Shown here: positions 44,134 through 56,801 of the stretch, in pieces
Layout of the letters: the number at the start of each line of letters is the position of its first letter
Numbering within the stretch: position 1 is the first letter of the stretch
Assembly (NCBI GenBank): GCA_024196135.1
Contig: JAMQCK010000002.1
Coordinates: 124,001-188,000 of the forward strand
DNA length: 64,000 nt
Direction of reading: 5' to 3'
From: Pleurotus ostreatus/Saccharomyces cerevisiae fusant
Lineage: Eukaryota > Opisthokonta
Notes under the pieces: generated by a model
Databases searched by the model: none
Told to the model about the DNA's origin: nothing
The model's input: only the letters and a program-made list of their open reading frames with translations
Made by a program: the position numbers and the translations under genes

Positions 44134-45493
44134 GTTGGCAGACGGGTATCTGGTGTACGCGTCCGCGAGTGTGAGCTCAGGCTTTCAGCGCGAGATGAAG
44201 GCGGAAGGAGATGAACAGCACAAACCCTCCAACAACCAAGTCCATGATCATCAGTTGCTGACAAAGCACGGCCCGGTACCCGGTCCCGCTCGGACAATGT
44301 CGTCATGCCATCCCCGCCATTGTTCTCCTCGACCACCATGTCATGAGCACATCCACTTGACAACCCCGCTTCATGTCCTTTTGTGAAGAAGGATGACTGG
44401 CTGTCAGTCCTTGAACGAACCGGCGTCTCTAGCCGCCAAGACCCTGGAAGACCCTGATCAGTCCTAATGCGAATCCTACAACTGGCCTGCCGGAACATAA
44501 CACTCTTGCATGCATAGGGAACATCTCTTGTACTTTAGGCTCAGCTCACAACAAGACTCTCTGACTGCCTTGTTAATATTCGATGGTGCCTCAAGACCTA
44601 CGACGTAACAAGCGAGCTTGTTTCGCCGTGATTGATGTGCCCTTGTGGGTGAGCTCTGTCCGTCCCACAAAGTGACACCAGTGAACATCAAGCCTAACTG
44701 TCTATTGCGACTCGGCTTACCACGACGGCTGATATCGGAGGGTGGCGAGTACACTGTGATCTGTGACGACCGTCGCAGCTTGGCTATTTTGCTTTGCTAA
44801 CATTCACCATTCTGCGTCCTCTCGCATCATCGATTCATAGGCGCCTTCCATGATTTTTCCTTGACCTCTCCTCGTGGCTTCTGTGCTCATGATTACGTCC
44901 CTCTCATAATCGTCCACCTGTACTATGCGATACATCACTTTGGCGCCAGGGGCTTCGCGACCAACATGATTCACATCTTATTTGGCTACACTCCGAGCAG
45001 CTACCTCAAGGGACTTCAAGATGATGTATCTTGGGTGGGCACGGGCGGGAGTTACACCATCGGCGCGTGGATAATTCGTCTCGCATCCTTAACCCCTTCC
45101 ATTCCTTAAGGTGAAGAAGACATGCACAAACGGCCCAGCATCAGAAACCCGGATTTGAGGCGTTTTGCTTCTCGGCCAAGTGAATACTAAGTGTAATCCA
45201 TGAGGCGTTTCTCCATCGACTTGGGCGAGTATATTGCAGACAATGGCAATGGCAATGGGACTCGCAAAGAAGCACGGAAAGACCTTGGGTCCCAGTACTC
45301 ACATAAGGAGCTAATCACAGTCCAGAGCAAGAGCTGATGCAGAACGACGGAGCAAAAGACCTAGAATTTCTTGCTAAAACTCCAAGTCGAACAATGACCA
45401 CACGTGACTGTCACGATCGATCGATTTCGATACGCTGACTTTGTTTCCTACCTCCTCGTCGACGCCAGCCTCCGTGGAAAGCATCGATACAAC
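44134..45493. other. Divergent intergenic region CRM1 / Tma20, 1.36 kb
   Basis: Should hold both promoters. An 82-codon plus-strand ORF (44861-45109) has no recognisable features. A short CAATGG triplication lies at about 45240. No gene supported. Confidence 0.45.
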
Positions 45494-46250
45494 ATGTTCA
45501 AGAAGTGCGAGGCTATGCTCACACCCTGGACTTCATTTGCCAACGCTACCAGCCCAGATTCTCCGCCTCATCAGACGTATCCGGACAAACACCCGTGAAG
45601 ACATCGGTTCAGCGCCAGCTGCGCTCCGCCATCCTTTCCCAATGGAAGATCGAGCCAGAGACGCTCGAGGCGGTGTGGCCGAAGAAAGAAGGCCTCGTGC
45701 TCGTCAAATGGTCCGTGTCATCCTCAGTCCGTCCCGACGCGTTAACCCAGCGACGGTAGCAGAGAGCACATATCCATCTATACCGTGAACGGCGAGCCCA
45801 TCTTCTTCCAACACTTTGACGGTCCCTTCTATCCGACTCTCCGCCTTCTTCATAAGTGTATGTCCCCCCTCGCGCGCGCCCTGCCTCCCGTCCGCCCCGT
45901 GGTGGCTCAAGGTTTAGGGTATCGCGGACTGGACTGGTACTTACGTCCGTCGCACAGATCCATATATCCTTCCGAGGGTACAGATAGACCGCGGCGCTAT
46001 CCGCTTCCTCCTTGCCGGCGCGCACATGATGTGCCCCGGCATGACGAGCAAGGGTGGTTATCTCCCGCCGCCGGAAGAGGAGATCCCCGCCGGTGCCGCC
46101 GTGGCAATATACGCCGAGGGGAAGGAGCACGCTGTGGGTGTGGGTATCACGAAGATGAGCACGGAAGAAATCAAGAAGGTCAACAAGAACATCGGCGTAG
46201 AGACGACGACCTATCTCGGGGACGACCTCTGGTCGATACGCACGCTCTGA
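45494..46250 (+). CDS. TMA20: Translation machinery-associated protein Tma20 / MCTS1 (PUA domain)
   Basis: Four exons, 45494-45504, 45558-45710, 45760-45857 and 45958-46250, give 184 residues, close to human MCTS1. The first exon is just 11 nt (MFKK), joining to [17 protein letters not shown]. Conserved parts: the DUF1947-type N-domain ([13 protein letters not shown] ... [12 protein letters not shown]), [34 protein letters not shown], then the PUA domain [36 protein letters not shown] and [18 protein letters not shown]. Tma20 works with Tma22 (DENR) to release the 40S subunit after termination and to permit reinitiation. The start is set by the family's invariant MFKK. Confidence 0.96.
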
Positions 46251-48447
46251 AAGCGCCCGTACGTTGTCGAAGGTACCTCCCATTTGTAGCGGCTGCGCGC
46301 GTCCACATCCGCCGCTCTTCGCATCTTCGTTGTATAGTGCGTATCGGTTTCTGCCACCGTGCGCGTGTTTACTGACCAGTCACTGTTTTAGGTGTAAGAT
46401 AAGCAACCTTTGTACTACCACTTCGACGCGCATCCAATGTAACACCGCGTCCGCGCACGGCTTGACGTGTACTCGCGCACCTGTGGCTATCACGAGGTCG
46501 TACTCGAGGCGAGGTGGCGTTCGGCTCTGCACCCGCAGTACTCCAAGTCATCTACAGCATTAGCTGTGGAAGAAGCCAGGCGACATATCGCACCAGCCCA
46601 ACACCTTCGGCAGAGACTCAGACAGGGACCTTCTCGGACGTAGGATCACGCCTCCCCCGCGTTCCTCTTGACGGCGACAGCGCTTCGCCTTCCCCCCTTC
46701 ACTCGCATCTTGTCTTGGGGCTTGTCGACTCACCTCATTTAGCTAACGAGCCGGCTCGCGCTCCCAGATACGCGCAAGCGATCTGCAAGGTCACGCGATG
46801 ATGCCTGATCGTGATGCCACTCCGTCGGTGCGTCGGCCGTGCATCTCAGGTCGCGCGACTCTAACCGAAGCTCGCGCTACCATCGCGTCGGACAAGCCCG
46901 CCATTGATACGGCGCGCGTCATGCCTAACGCGGCGCGCCACCCTTGGTCAGCCCGATGCATAGATTTGCGGTGGGGCAGGGCGCGTCGCGCGCCCTCTAT
47001 CGGCAGCGCGCGCCACGAGAGATAGCGATGATGATGAGGCCAGGTATGCGCTCAGCGCGGAGTCCTACGTCGCCCCGACGACCCCGCAGAGGCCTCCGAT
47101 GCCCGCTTGATGGTGGGAGCACCGTGCACTGGGGCTTTGCGGAGGTACGTTCGCAGCGTCAGGCCGAGATAGCGCCTACCGCGCCTATTCGTCCGATGTG
47201 AACGCGGTATCGCTGCTCACTACAAACTGTCCGTGCGGGATAGACGTCCCTGCAGCTGGCTAGACCTCTCAAGGCGTCGCAGCACGCCTTCTCAACCTTC
47301 ACCAGCCCAGCCGTCCCATGGCGCCATTACCTAGCGGGCTCGGACTCGGACGCATTCTGCGTAATGAATCGCACGACCAACGATTGCGAGTCCCTGGCGA
47401 GCCCACTCGTGATCAGCCATGTCTCGGTCGCCAGTCAGAACCCCCGAAGGATAGACGCGTCTTCGAACTTCTACAATGATGACTCACTGCAGTACTGATC
47501 TCTGGCAGTACCCGGGGCGGGCGCCCACACAAGCAGTCCAATTCCCTCTTCCCTCGCGAGCTTTAGCGCCACTTTAAGCGCTGCCTCATCCTGACTCCCC
47601 CGATAAGCGCGCCTCGAGCACATAGATGTGGGAAGACTGCTCGTGCGTCCCAATATGTCCCAGCTTGGAGCCGAGCAGGGCCCTTACGCAGCGATCCCAT
47701 GCCCTACGCTTTCGTAGCTTACATACCTTTCATCCCCGGCCCAACATGAGGGCAATCTAGCAGGAGCCAGAGCGGCGAGGGCAGGCTATCGAAATGGAAC
47801 GGTCTGAATAGACGCTGCTATAGCCATTACCAAACGCAGCGAGAACAGCAGCCTGCCGCGTCCGAGCCCCCGCACCTGACCACCCTCGCCGCAAGCATCG
47901 GCCTTCCGAAAACGAGAAGGCCAAGTCAGTTCGCAACCCAATCATGCATGCGCGTACGCAGGACCGGAGGAAAGGCAGCGAGCGGGGCCCCCATTGACAC
48001 GGTCAGGCAGGGCCCCCTGCGTCTGAATCCGACTCTGGCCGACGCCCAAGCGGGGGAACCCGCCTAGCCATGACTGGCATAGATACAGTAGATTGTGGCA
48101 CACGACAACGAAGTCCTCAGAGAAGCGCCACAATCCTTTGTCTTGCAGATAAGGGGGACTCACGCCACGCCAGAGGGACTCAAACATAATAAAAGACCAC
48201 CAATAAATCGCAAGATAAGTAAACGGGGCCGACCGAGCATGTAACAAGAGGGCGAGGGGGATGGAATGAGACAGGGACAGGGAGATGAGCACTAAGCGGT
48301 ACTAGGGCTACTAGGCGAACGCTACGAATATATGGTACAGGTCGATCCAGAGAGAACAGAGACAGGAGAGAGATGGAGAACATGCATGATGAGGGGATGG
48401 GGAACGACGACCAGGGAGATGGAGATGAGGAGAGACCAGAGGATGAA
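46251..48447. other. Intergenic, 2.2 kb, probably accessory
   Basis: No gene recognised. A 60-codon minus-strand frame (47471-47653) reads DEAALKVALKLAREEGIGL and could be a remnant of a coding element, but it is too short to assign. The right 270 bp form the A/G-rich 3' flank of the next minus-strand gene. Confidence 0.4.
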
Positions 48448-49341
48448 CTAGCACTCTTGGTATGTATTATACGGATTTTGGAGCTGGTCGTCGGGAAAGG
48501 GAAGAGGGTCGACAGCAAAGGGATAGAAGTAAGAGTCGTCCGTATCGACAAGGATGTGCACATGTTCGCGCAGGCGACTGCCCTCACCCGGTAGCGGCAC
48601 CGCCGCGGGGCCAAGGGGAGGCAGCGAGCGCGAGTGACCGATGGACGGGGTGAGCGGCGAGTCGCTCTCGTCGTCCGATGTGTCTTCTATAGCGTCTGGC
48701 ACGGAAAGGTCCTCGTCGTCGTCCTCAGCGTCGTGATACGGCAAGGGGTCGTGGTACTGAGACAAGACGGTACGATGAATGTCGAATGGTGAAGGCAAGG
48801 CATCCTCGTGCGCAGGCGGAGGCTGATAAGGGGGGTATGGTACAGGGTATGGTACAGCGATAGGTGGTGGATAATATACCGGCGGTCGAGTCAGGTCGTC
48901 GGAAGAGGACATGGGCGAGGTGGACGGGCTCAGCAGCGAGTCGTCGTCGTCGTCCTCCACGAGCATCGAGTGGACGTCCGCGTCCATCGCGAAGTCGTCG
49001 TCCTCGTCGTGGGAGAGGGTCTCCAAGAGGGAGTCTAGCCATTGTTCTTCGCTTCCGCTGCCCTCAGCAGCGGCGCGCTCGTCGACCAACTTGCCGGCGT
49101 CGGGGAACATGAACGAGTCTACTTCCTCATCCGCCGCATCGTCAGCGTCTGTGGCATTCCTGGCGTCCGGAGCCGCGTCGGAGGCTGCGGCGTCCGGCGC
49201 CGTTGACAACTGGGGTGTAGAGTGCACAATGGAGTTTTTGAGAAGGACCCAGCGGTGCAAGCTTGCGTCGGTCCTGCCCCCGAGGGACAGGTGCAGCTTG
49301 GTGCGCGCGAGGGAGAAGAGATTTGTCGAGTCCGGCGGCAT
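48448..49341 (-). CDS. Uncharacterised acidic Ser/Pro/Asp-rich protein
   Basis: Single exon of 297 codons; ATG at 49339-49341 in good context (TCACCATGCC), stop at 48448-48450. The frame is open further upstream, but that part lies beyond a better start and looks like leader. The only well-structured segment is the N-terminus, LFSLARTKLHLSLGGRTDASLHRWVLLKNSI, given here in two parts: LFSLARTKLHLSLGG and RTDASLHRWVLLKNSI. The rest alternates acidic runs (DEDDDFAMDADVHS, VEDDDDDSLLS), a Pro/Tyr-rich stretch (YYPPPIAVPYPVPYPPYQPP) and Ser-rich acidic patches (EDTSDDESDSPLTPS). This composition suggests a mostly disordered protein, perhaps a regulator. I do not know the family. Confidence 0.72.
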   Translation of the reverse strand: MPPDSTNLFSLARTKLHLSLGGRTDASLHRWVLLKNSIVHSTPQLSTAPDAAASDAAPDARNATDADDAADEEVDSFMFPDAGKLVDERAAAEGSGSEEQWLDSLLETLSHDEDDDFAMDADVHSMLVEDDDDDSLLSPSTSPMSSSDDLTRPPVYYPPPIAVPYPVPYPPYQPPPAHEDALPSPFDIHRTVLSQYHDPLPYHDAEDDDEDLSVPDAIEDTSDDESDSPLTPSIGHSRSLPPLGPAAVPLPGEGSRLREHVHILVDTDDSYFYPFAVDPLPFPDDQLQNPYNTYQEC

Positions 49342-50466
49342 GGTGACTGGGGACGTATGTGGGGAGGGGGATGTAGACGGGGCGGTACCTATATCAGTGG
49401 CTGACCATGAGCCTGCGGGCCACAAACACAGGCACACGGACTCACTGTAGGACAGGGAAGGCGTGCACGAGGCTATGAGCGGGATATGCGTTCGACAATC
49501 TCTGGTTCGAAGAGGAGGGCACCAGTGGAGGTGATGCGGACGGCTGTGTTGACCATGCTTAGAGGGCGGAACGCCAGTCACTGTGGAGGGCGACGACGGG
49601 CAGATAAGGAGGACGACGTGCGGTCGAATTACGCAGACATGGCTGAGGACGGCGGCGCGACAGTGACGGCAGTGGGCAACACACAGACGCGTTGACTCAC
49701 TTTAAATAGCATTCCCCGCCACGTGCGTGACTGTGGCCCGCAACAGTCCCCGTCCGAGCCGGCTCATCACGACCCCGCGGAGGGGCACGAACCGGTCGTG
49801 AACCGGCCGTAAACCTAAACCACCGCCAGCCTCAGATATACGCTTGCCAGAAGCTTCATGTCAGGTACTGCTGAGCCTGTCACTGTGTGGGGGATCCCCT
49901 CCAGAGCCAGTCTGTACCGCGCCAGCACCCTCATTTGTACATGTTTTCGCCGCGTCGTTATGTTGAGCTGCACGAGGGGGTCCCACCGTCGCCCACCGTC
50001 GCAATTGCTGTCGCCAGTGGCGCGGTCCAACTCGCAACTCGTCCGACATCATTTCTGCTCATACAGTGGTGATTCCGCCTTGTCTTTACGCGCTCAGCTC
50101 GCCATTCTCCCAGCTGAGGTCTCGCTGGCTCGCGCATCCCGCCATCGAACACGCCTCGATCGCGACTGCCCTTCCCGTCTGACGAGTGCCCGCCCGGACA
50201 CTGGCAGTGCGCATCCAACCCCTTTGACTTCCTTACGACCTGCTTCGCGGCCAGTATTCGGCCCCTCCTTTGGTCGCCCGCAGGCTTCCTTCTGACTCTT
50301 CCTTCCTCGCTTTGCTTCCTTCCACGCCCCATTGACTCATTATGCAGCAGAGATGGTGCCGGCGCTGCTTATTGCACCACCACCCACAGTATACACTAGT
50401 AAGAAGATGTGGGAAAAGCCCCCGAGACCAGTCGCGGGTCAGTCACTGTCACTCGCCTCGCCCGCC
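49342..50466. other. Intergenic, 1.1 kb
   Basis: Promoter of the acidic protein on the left and 3' flank of Cdc27 on the right. ORFs on both strands (49858-50332) overlap one another and show no motif. Nothing supported. Confidence 0.45.
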
Positions 50467-53287
50467 TCAGCCCTCGTCCATCCGGTTGTCCTCGTCCTCG
50501 TCCTTGTTCAGCTCGAGCAGCTTCCGGATCCGGTTCACGCTCTTCGGCGCGATATCCCGCGCGACGGCGACCATATGCAGCGCCTTCACCTTCTGCCCCG
50601 CCAGCCGATAAGCCTTCGCGAGCTGGAACACCACATTCGCCTCCTCCGGCGACGTGTTGCGGAGGAACTCCAGGTCGCTGATCGCATCCTGGCAAACAGT
50701 GACAGGTCAGCCCACGTCCCGGACCCGCTGTAGTTACATAACACCGCGCACCTCGTACCGCCGCATTGCAATGTATATCTTCGCCCGCCGATAGCGCACG
50801 AGCGCATTATCAGGCTGCAGCTCCACGGCCTCATTGAACAGCTTGAGGCCCCCGGGGCGATCGTTCCGTCGCTCTACCGCCTATAGAGTATGGTCAGCTG
50901 CCCGCCCGCGCAACAAAGCCAGCCAAAACCGGCAGGCTACTAGGCTGATGTGGCACGCACCATTCCCAGACAGCCTAGCAAAACAGCGTTCTTCGGGTTG
51001 ATCTCGACCGCCTTCCGAAAATGAAATTCTGCCATCCGTATCTTGCTCATGCGCATATAGCACGTCCCGAGACCATACCTGGAGCAGCGATAAGCGACTG
51101 AGCGGTCGGCAAACAATGAGACCCTACCAAGCGTTGTAATGTCGTGCGTCGACGCGGAGGGCGGATTGGAAGAAGTTGATAGCTCGGTCAGCGTCCTCAT
51201 CGAGCAACTCCTGCCCGCTGAGCGTGTACGCATAAGCGCAACTGGGGTCAAGTTGGAACGCCCGCCGAAAGCATGCCAATGCCTTTGCCCGGTCTCGCTG
51301 TAACGAGAAGAGATTCCCAGCGGCTAGCCAGCCTTGAGGTGCGTGCGGGTTGATGTTGAGGAGCTCCTGCGCTAGGTACGACAGCTCTTCCGCTTTCCGG
51401 ACATTCCAGAGCAGCGACGAGTATATCTCCATGTCCCACAACCGGTAGGGCTCCAGCGTACGCACTGCCCCAAACGCGCGTTCTGCCTGCTCAGGATCAG
51501 CTGTTTGCATGAAAAAGTATAGACGGGGGAGACATACTGCAGCGTAGTTCTGTCGCTCATAATGCGCCTTGCCCGCCATGGAAAGCACCCACGGTGAGTT
51601 TTGGTGCGCAGTGGGTATCTCGTCGAGCGCAGCGACCGCGGCCACGCAGTCGTACTTCGCAAGGGCGCGCGCAGCTCGCGCGAACATGCGCATGAGGTTG
51701 TACAGCTCAAAATCTGCGCATTCCTGCTCGTATGCCTCTTGCGCGGCTCGTTCCTGTGCTTGCGTCCATGCTTCAGGCCCTGGCGAGGCAGCCGAACGTG
51801 GCGAGGACGGGGACTGCGCAGGTGGCACAGCATGGTCCGTCTCCTGCTCAGTATCGGTCGACTGCGTCCGTGCATGTTGCGTCGTCGGCTGTCGCCTCGT
51901 CCTCGTCGCTGCAGTCTACGCAACCCTAGCATTAGATCAACCTGAGCACAACCATTGCCTGCTCTGCATACCTTCGACGGCGGCTTATTCGCCCCACTCA
52001 ACAACCTCGTACTCCGCCGCGTGGGCGCGGGTGGCGGGATCTGCGACGCCTGCGAGGAAGTGACCTTCGTAACCCGGGAGGTCGACGCCTGCGGTTTGCG
52101 CCCCGGTAAGAGGACGTCAGCGATCACGGAGCCAGCGCGTGAGCGTGCCTTTTTCGGTGCGGGCGGCTCCTCGTTCGACTTCCCGGCCTTCTTCAAATCG
52201 GCGCGCCCGGTATGGCGCAGCTTCTTCTGGACGGGGCCGGTCTCGTCTGCGGAGGACAGAGGTCGTGCGATGCCTGGGACGCCAGGCGCGGGGTTGTTAG
52301 ATGGTGGCTGTAGTTGTGATGAGGGGAGGGGGCGGATGGGTCGGTTGATCTGGGCGAATGAGTTTTCGGGGTAGAAGGAGGAATCGTTGGTGGCTCTGGT
52401 GGGTGTGAGTCATGAAAATACTGATGCGTCGGAGAGACGGTTTACATGGAATCTCGCGGGCCTGCAGGTGGACCCATTCTGAATGGATGAGGCTGACCAA
52501 AGCCAGCTCTCCAATTCGCGAAGCCATTCGGCTTGGTGTTGTTGTCGGGGGTGAAGAAACCGACACCAGTGGCTATAGGCATGGTTTGTGCGGCAGGGAT
52601 CTCCTCCGGCTGCGAGCGTTTCACCGGTAGCGGCTTATGAGGAAATATCACGTCCAGTTCGGGGACTTTGCCTGCGGGGAGTTAGCCACCGAGCCACTGC
52701 GTGCCACACGCCACGTACCGAGCGCGCAAAGGCCCTCAAAGGCTTCCCATATCATGGGGTTCAGTTGTAGGGATTCGCGGAAATACGTGGCGGCTCGATC
52801 GTGCTGGTTGCCCTTCAGCGCGGACGTGCCGGCGCGACATCTGAGCGTGGCTTCGTCGGGGAACGTGTGAGGTACGAGACGCGACACCGAGGACGCTGCG
52901 CGCGAGTCAGAAAAAGGCCTCAAAGCCACTATCATGCCACGCACCTGTCCGTACATACTCCGGATCCGCGATCGCGTCCTCCAGCGCCTCACGCGCTTGC
53001 CTGTGCTGTCCCAGCTCGCTGTAGCACTTCGCTTTCAGCTCCGCACACCCCGGACACGCGCGCTCTTTCGGGGAGTTCACGACGCAGAGCGCAGAGTACG
53101 GTTGGCCTGCGCGCAGGAGGACGGTGGTATAGAGGTGTCGTGCGTCGTGGTTCTCGGCCTCGAGTGAGATGTAGCGCTCCGCGTAGAACACGGCGGACTT
53201 GATGAGGTCGAGATCGAGGCACTGCCATATAATCGCGTGCAGGCGCTGTTGCAGCGGGGTGAGTTCCGTGAGTGGCTTAGGCTGCAT
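50467..53287 (-). CDS. CDC27: Anaphase-promoting complex subunit Cdc27/APC3 (TPR protein)
   Basis: Start ATG at 53285-53287 (MQPKPLTELTPLQQRLHAII), stop TGA at 50467-50469; about nine exons. The N-terminal TPR dimerisation part comes first (DLIKSAVFYAERYISLEA, AGTSALKGNQHDRAATYFRE). A long Pro/Ser-rich linker with Arg/Lys patches follows (about 51880-52640). A run of seven or more TPRs makes up the C-terminal half: SYLAQELLNINPHAPQGWLA, LACFRRAFQLDPSCAYAYTL, FFQSALRVDARHYNAWYGLG, AEFHFRKAVEINPKNAVLL, KLFNEAVELQPDNALVRYRR. This organisation and the HYNAWYGLG motif are diagnostic of Cdc27/Nuc2. It is a scaffold of the E3 ligase that triggers anaphase and recruits Cdc20/Cdh1. Confidence 0.95.
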
Positions 53288-53685
53288 GGCTGGGTGTGGC
53301 TGGGGTGCATAAAGCTGGAGGCGCGCGTCGTTTCGCTCGGTGCGGCAGCCTTAGCGGAGTATATGCAAGAAACGCGACACGTAGGCACAGCGAGGGGCAG
53401 AGATGAGCGTTTGGGACAGGCCACAGGATAGCTAACAAAGAGCCAGAGCGCGAAAAAGACCCCGTCCCGATGATGGCGTAGCGGTCAACAAGGAATTGCT
53501 CACGTGATGACGCGTAACGGGCCGACGTACGTGGGAATCCCTTGCCCCGACGTCTGCCCGCCGCCCGACTCAATTGAGTGCAAGTCCCCGCGCGCAAAAT
53601 GAACGGAGATGGTCGTCAAGACCACAGCCAGGTCGCAGTAACAGCGCCGTTAGCAGTATATTGTACAGTACTACGTCTACATCTT
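53288..53685. promoter_or_regulatory. CDC27 upstream region with CACGTG and MluI box
   Basis: CACGTG at 53501-53506 is followed by ACGCGT at 53510-53515, about 215-225 bp upstream of the CDC27 ATG. The rest is the CCT-alpha 3' flank. Confidence 0.45.
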
Positions 53686-55708
53686 CTAGTGTCCGTGAGG
53701 ATCAGGCTCGCCTTGCGGCTCTAAGGACGGGATCAGAAACGACGAGAAGATGGCATAGAAACTTTCTGCTCACCCGGAATGCACTGAATCGCGTCGTCGA
53801 TGCGAAGCAAGGAGACGGCAGCCTCGTACGCGGACTTCAAACTCTTCACCTTGCTCATCGTGGGCTCGAGAATGCCGGCGGAGACATTGTCCCTCACGTC
53901 GCCGTTCATGAGGTCGAGGCCATAGCGCAAGAGCTGCTTCTTCGGGTCGCCAGCAGGTGCAGTCTGCGCCTTGTAGTGGTATGACCGCAACTTGGCGACA
54001 AGCTCGGTCGAGTCTTTTGCTGCGTTGACAGAGAGGGTCTTCGGGATGGAAAGCAGAGCTTGCGCAAACTCGGCGATCGCGAGTTGCTCGCGAGATCCCT
54101 GCGAGCAAAGTCAGACTAGTCATCCACGTCTGTGCAGACAAAGCGCACCAGTGTCGTCGCAAAGTTCTCAAGGTATATACTGAGCGCAGACTCGACAGCG
54201 CCGCCGCCGGGGACAACCGCGCCGCTCTCCAACGTACGCTTGATGATGGAAAGGGTATCGTGCAGAGCACGCTCCATCTCGTCAAGCATGTAGTCGTTGG
54301 CGCCGCGAAGGATGATGGAGGACGAGCTGACGACCTTGGTGCCCTTGACCAAGATGAGCTCGTCGTCCGAGATGCGCTCCTGCACGACCTCGTCCGCAGT
54401 GCCGAGGTAGCTGGGCTCGAAGGTTTCCTCGCCCTCGAGGTTTGCCAAGCTCGACACCAAGGTACCGCCGGTGGCCTTCGCGATCCGGCGCAGGTCCTCC
54501 TTGCGACACCTGCGGACGGCCATCGCGCCAGCCTCAACGAACTCCTTCAAGCACAGATCATCGATACCCTTCGTCGTGAGGACCACGTTCGCGCCGGCCG
54601 CAAGGATCTTGCGAATGCGCTCCAGCGTAATCTCCGACTCCCTACAGATCGCGCTCAGCATGCTTCCCGCGCGAGGATGAAAGGATTACGCACCGCTTCC
54701 GTATCTCCTCGAGCTGGTTCGGATCGTCGACGAGAATCTGCACGCCGAGCTGCATGCGCGCCTTCTGGAGGTTGATGTCCAGGCAAGCGATCTTCGCATT
54801 CGTTATGCGCTTCTTCATCGCTTTTGAAACATGAGCAAGTTTGACATGCACTCCACTGCGCATGACACCCACCTTGACTGGCGACGGTGCAGTTCAGGGC
54901 GTAGCCCTGCACGAAGATGGAGTCCCGTGCGCTCCGCCCGTGCGCCTTCAGTACGTTCACGGCCTTCACGGGGTACTTGATGTCACCGCGCGTATTGATT
55001 GTTTTGACGGCAAGCATCGCGTCGACCGCCATGGGGGCGAACACATCGTCATCGCTGGATGGATCAGTACCCTGGCGCGCTTTTGTAACAAACGCGACTC
55101 ACTTGCCGATGATCTTGCTCGACATGCTCGTCTTCGCGGCATTGATCAGCGCCTCCTTCCCCAGTGCATCCACCTTGATGCTCAGCTGGTCCTGCATGTA
55201 CTTGACCGCCTCCCGGCAGGCGAGACGGTAGCCTGTGATGATCGTGGTGGGGTGGATCTTCGACTTGACGAGCTCATTTGCGCGGCGCAGAAGCTCGGCG
55301 GCAATGATGACGACAGACGTAGTGCCATCGCCGACCTCCTTGTCTTGCTTCTGTGCGAGATCGACGAAGATACGGCCTGCGGGGTGATCGACAGAGAGGA
55401 GGGAGAGGATGGTCGCACCATCATTCGAGATGGTGACTTCCTGCACAGATGTTAGAGCGTGCAACGGTGCACGACCTGATCACATACCCCAATGTTGTCC
55501 ACCAGCATCTTGTCGAGCCCCAGAGGGCCGAGGGAACTCTTAACGATGTTCGCGATGGACTGGGCAGCGATTACTGGGAGTATGGTGAATGCTTGTCGGG
55601 GATGTAACGATTCTGTCGCGCACCATTTTGGTCGCGAATGTCCTGCCCAGACACTCTGTCTCCGCCCAAGAACGCGCCGGCACGGGGATCCCTTTGGAAC
55701 ATCGCCAT
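53686..55708 (-). CDS. TCP1: Chaperonin TCP-1/CCT subunit alpha
   Basis: Start ATG at 55706-55708 ([20 protein letters not shown]), stop TAG at 53686-53688; about seven exons. Group II chaperonin signatures: [60 protein letters not shown] (nucleotide-binding GDGTT) and [17 protein letters not shown]. Subunit-specific strings [29 protein letters not shown] and [16 protein letters not shown] identify CCT-alpha rather than the seven other subunits. The last exon is short, giving [19 protein letters not shown] folds actin, tubulin and WD40 proteins, including the APC activators Cdc20/Cdh1, so its neighbour Cdc27 is a plausible functional partner; proximity may still be chance. Confidence 0.97.
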
Positions 55709-56801
55709 GATTAACGATGAGTAGCCGACTTTTGGGAAAAGGTCAAGGACGCGTATGGCGCAAACAGCGCCAAATCACGATCGCGCTTGTCGCGTGGCGC
55801 GCGTCGGACTTAGCCATGGAATCGAGTCCAACCTCAGCAGCTTGCGCCTGCTCGAGGGCCAGCCATACCCGAAGGCCCGAGATGGCCATTGCATGCATCC
55901 CTACTGTGATACAAAAAACTGATAGAAACGGTTTCCGGAGTCCAAATAAGTATACGCGCTGCGCTAGTTCGCATGAAGGCGAGCAGGCGCTGACAGGACA
56001 GACCGAAGTGCGATGTATAGTATCTAGCGTGCTGCTATACGGCTCAGCGCTCAGCGCTCAAAGTTCAGGGGATGCCATTCATATTCATTCACATGTCGTG
56101 AGCGGACGTAGTACCAGCAAATCTCGGAGGTGCACATACAGCGGCTATAAAGTTAGCGCCCGTCTTTCGAATAAATCATGTACCCTTGCGGTGGACTGGG
56201 GCGGACACAACGGGGGAAGCCTACCAGCGACTGACAGTGCCACGTCGATGAGGTATAAAGCAGAGGATGCACGAGGGTGGACATCTCTGTAAGCACACCC
56301 ATGTCCTGGAACATGAGGTTAAGTTCTATGTGAAAAGGACGGACGACAGCAGCAAGTACGCATCCCAGCATTCGAGCCCACGAATTCAATGAATGCCGAC
56401 GAGCAGTGCAGGACGCGGAGGAGACATCTCGACGACGAATTGAGCTGAGATCGGGCAGAGAAACGGCGACTGAGGCAAGTATCTTTTCCCTTTCCTCTCC
56501 GCGGCAGCGGCTCATCTGGACTTTGCAAGGCATGCGGGCGCAGCAAAGTTGGGACTTCGAGAAGGAGAGGCTGATGTTTGCGTCGCTTTGCCTTCGCCGG
56601 CTCGGGCACGTGGTGATTGGCCTCTGGAGCAATTTAGAACGGGCTGCCCACGACCAGCGCCTCAAGGGTCTCCGACTGTCCTTGTCCCGCCGCTACCGGC
56701 CTCAAAACCACGTAAGAGCGGCCGAGATACCCTCACCACCTTTCGCTCCTTGTTTCGGCCAATACTTCATCTTCTAATACCGCGAATTGCTTCCGCACGA
56801 C
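55709..56801. other. Intergenic, 1.1 kb, divergent promoters of TCP1 and the TBC gene
   Basis: ORFs of 120-190 codons exist on both strands (55717-56292 +, 56153-56665 -, 56406-56777 +), overlapping and without motifs. No gene supported. Confidence 0.45.

Noticed and set aside
47471..47653. Minus-strand frame resembling a helical fragment of a mobile-element protein
   Set aside because: Only 60 codons, no catalytic motif, no flanking repeats.
48448..49581. Longer 377-codon form of the acidic protein
   Set aside because: The extra 80 codons are His/Cys/Ser-rich leader; the ATG at 49341 has a better context and starts the structured segment.
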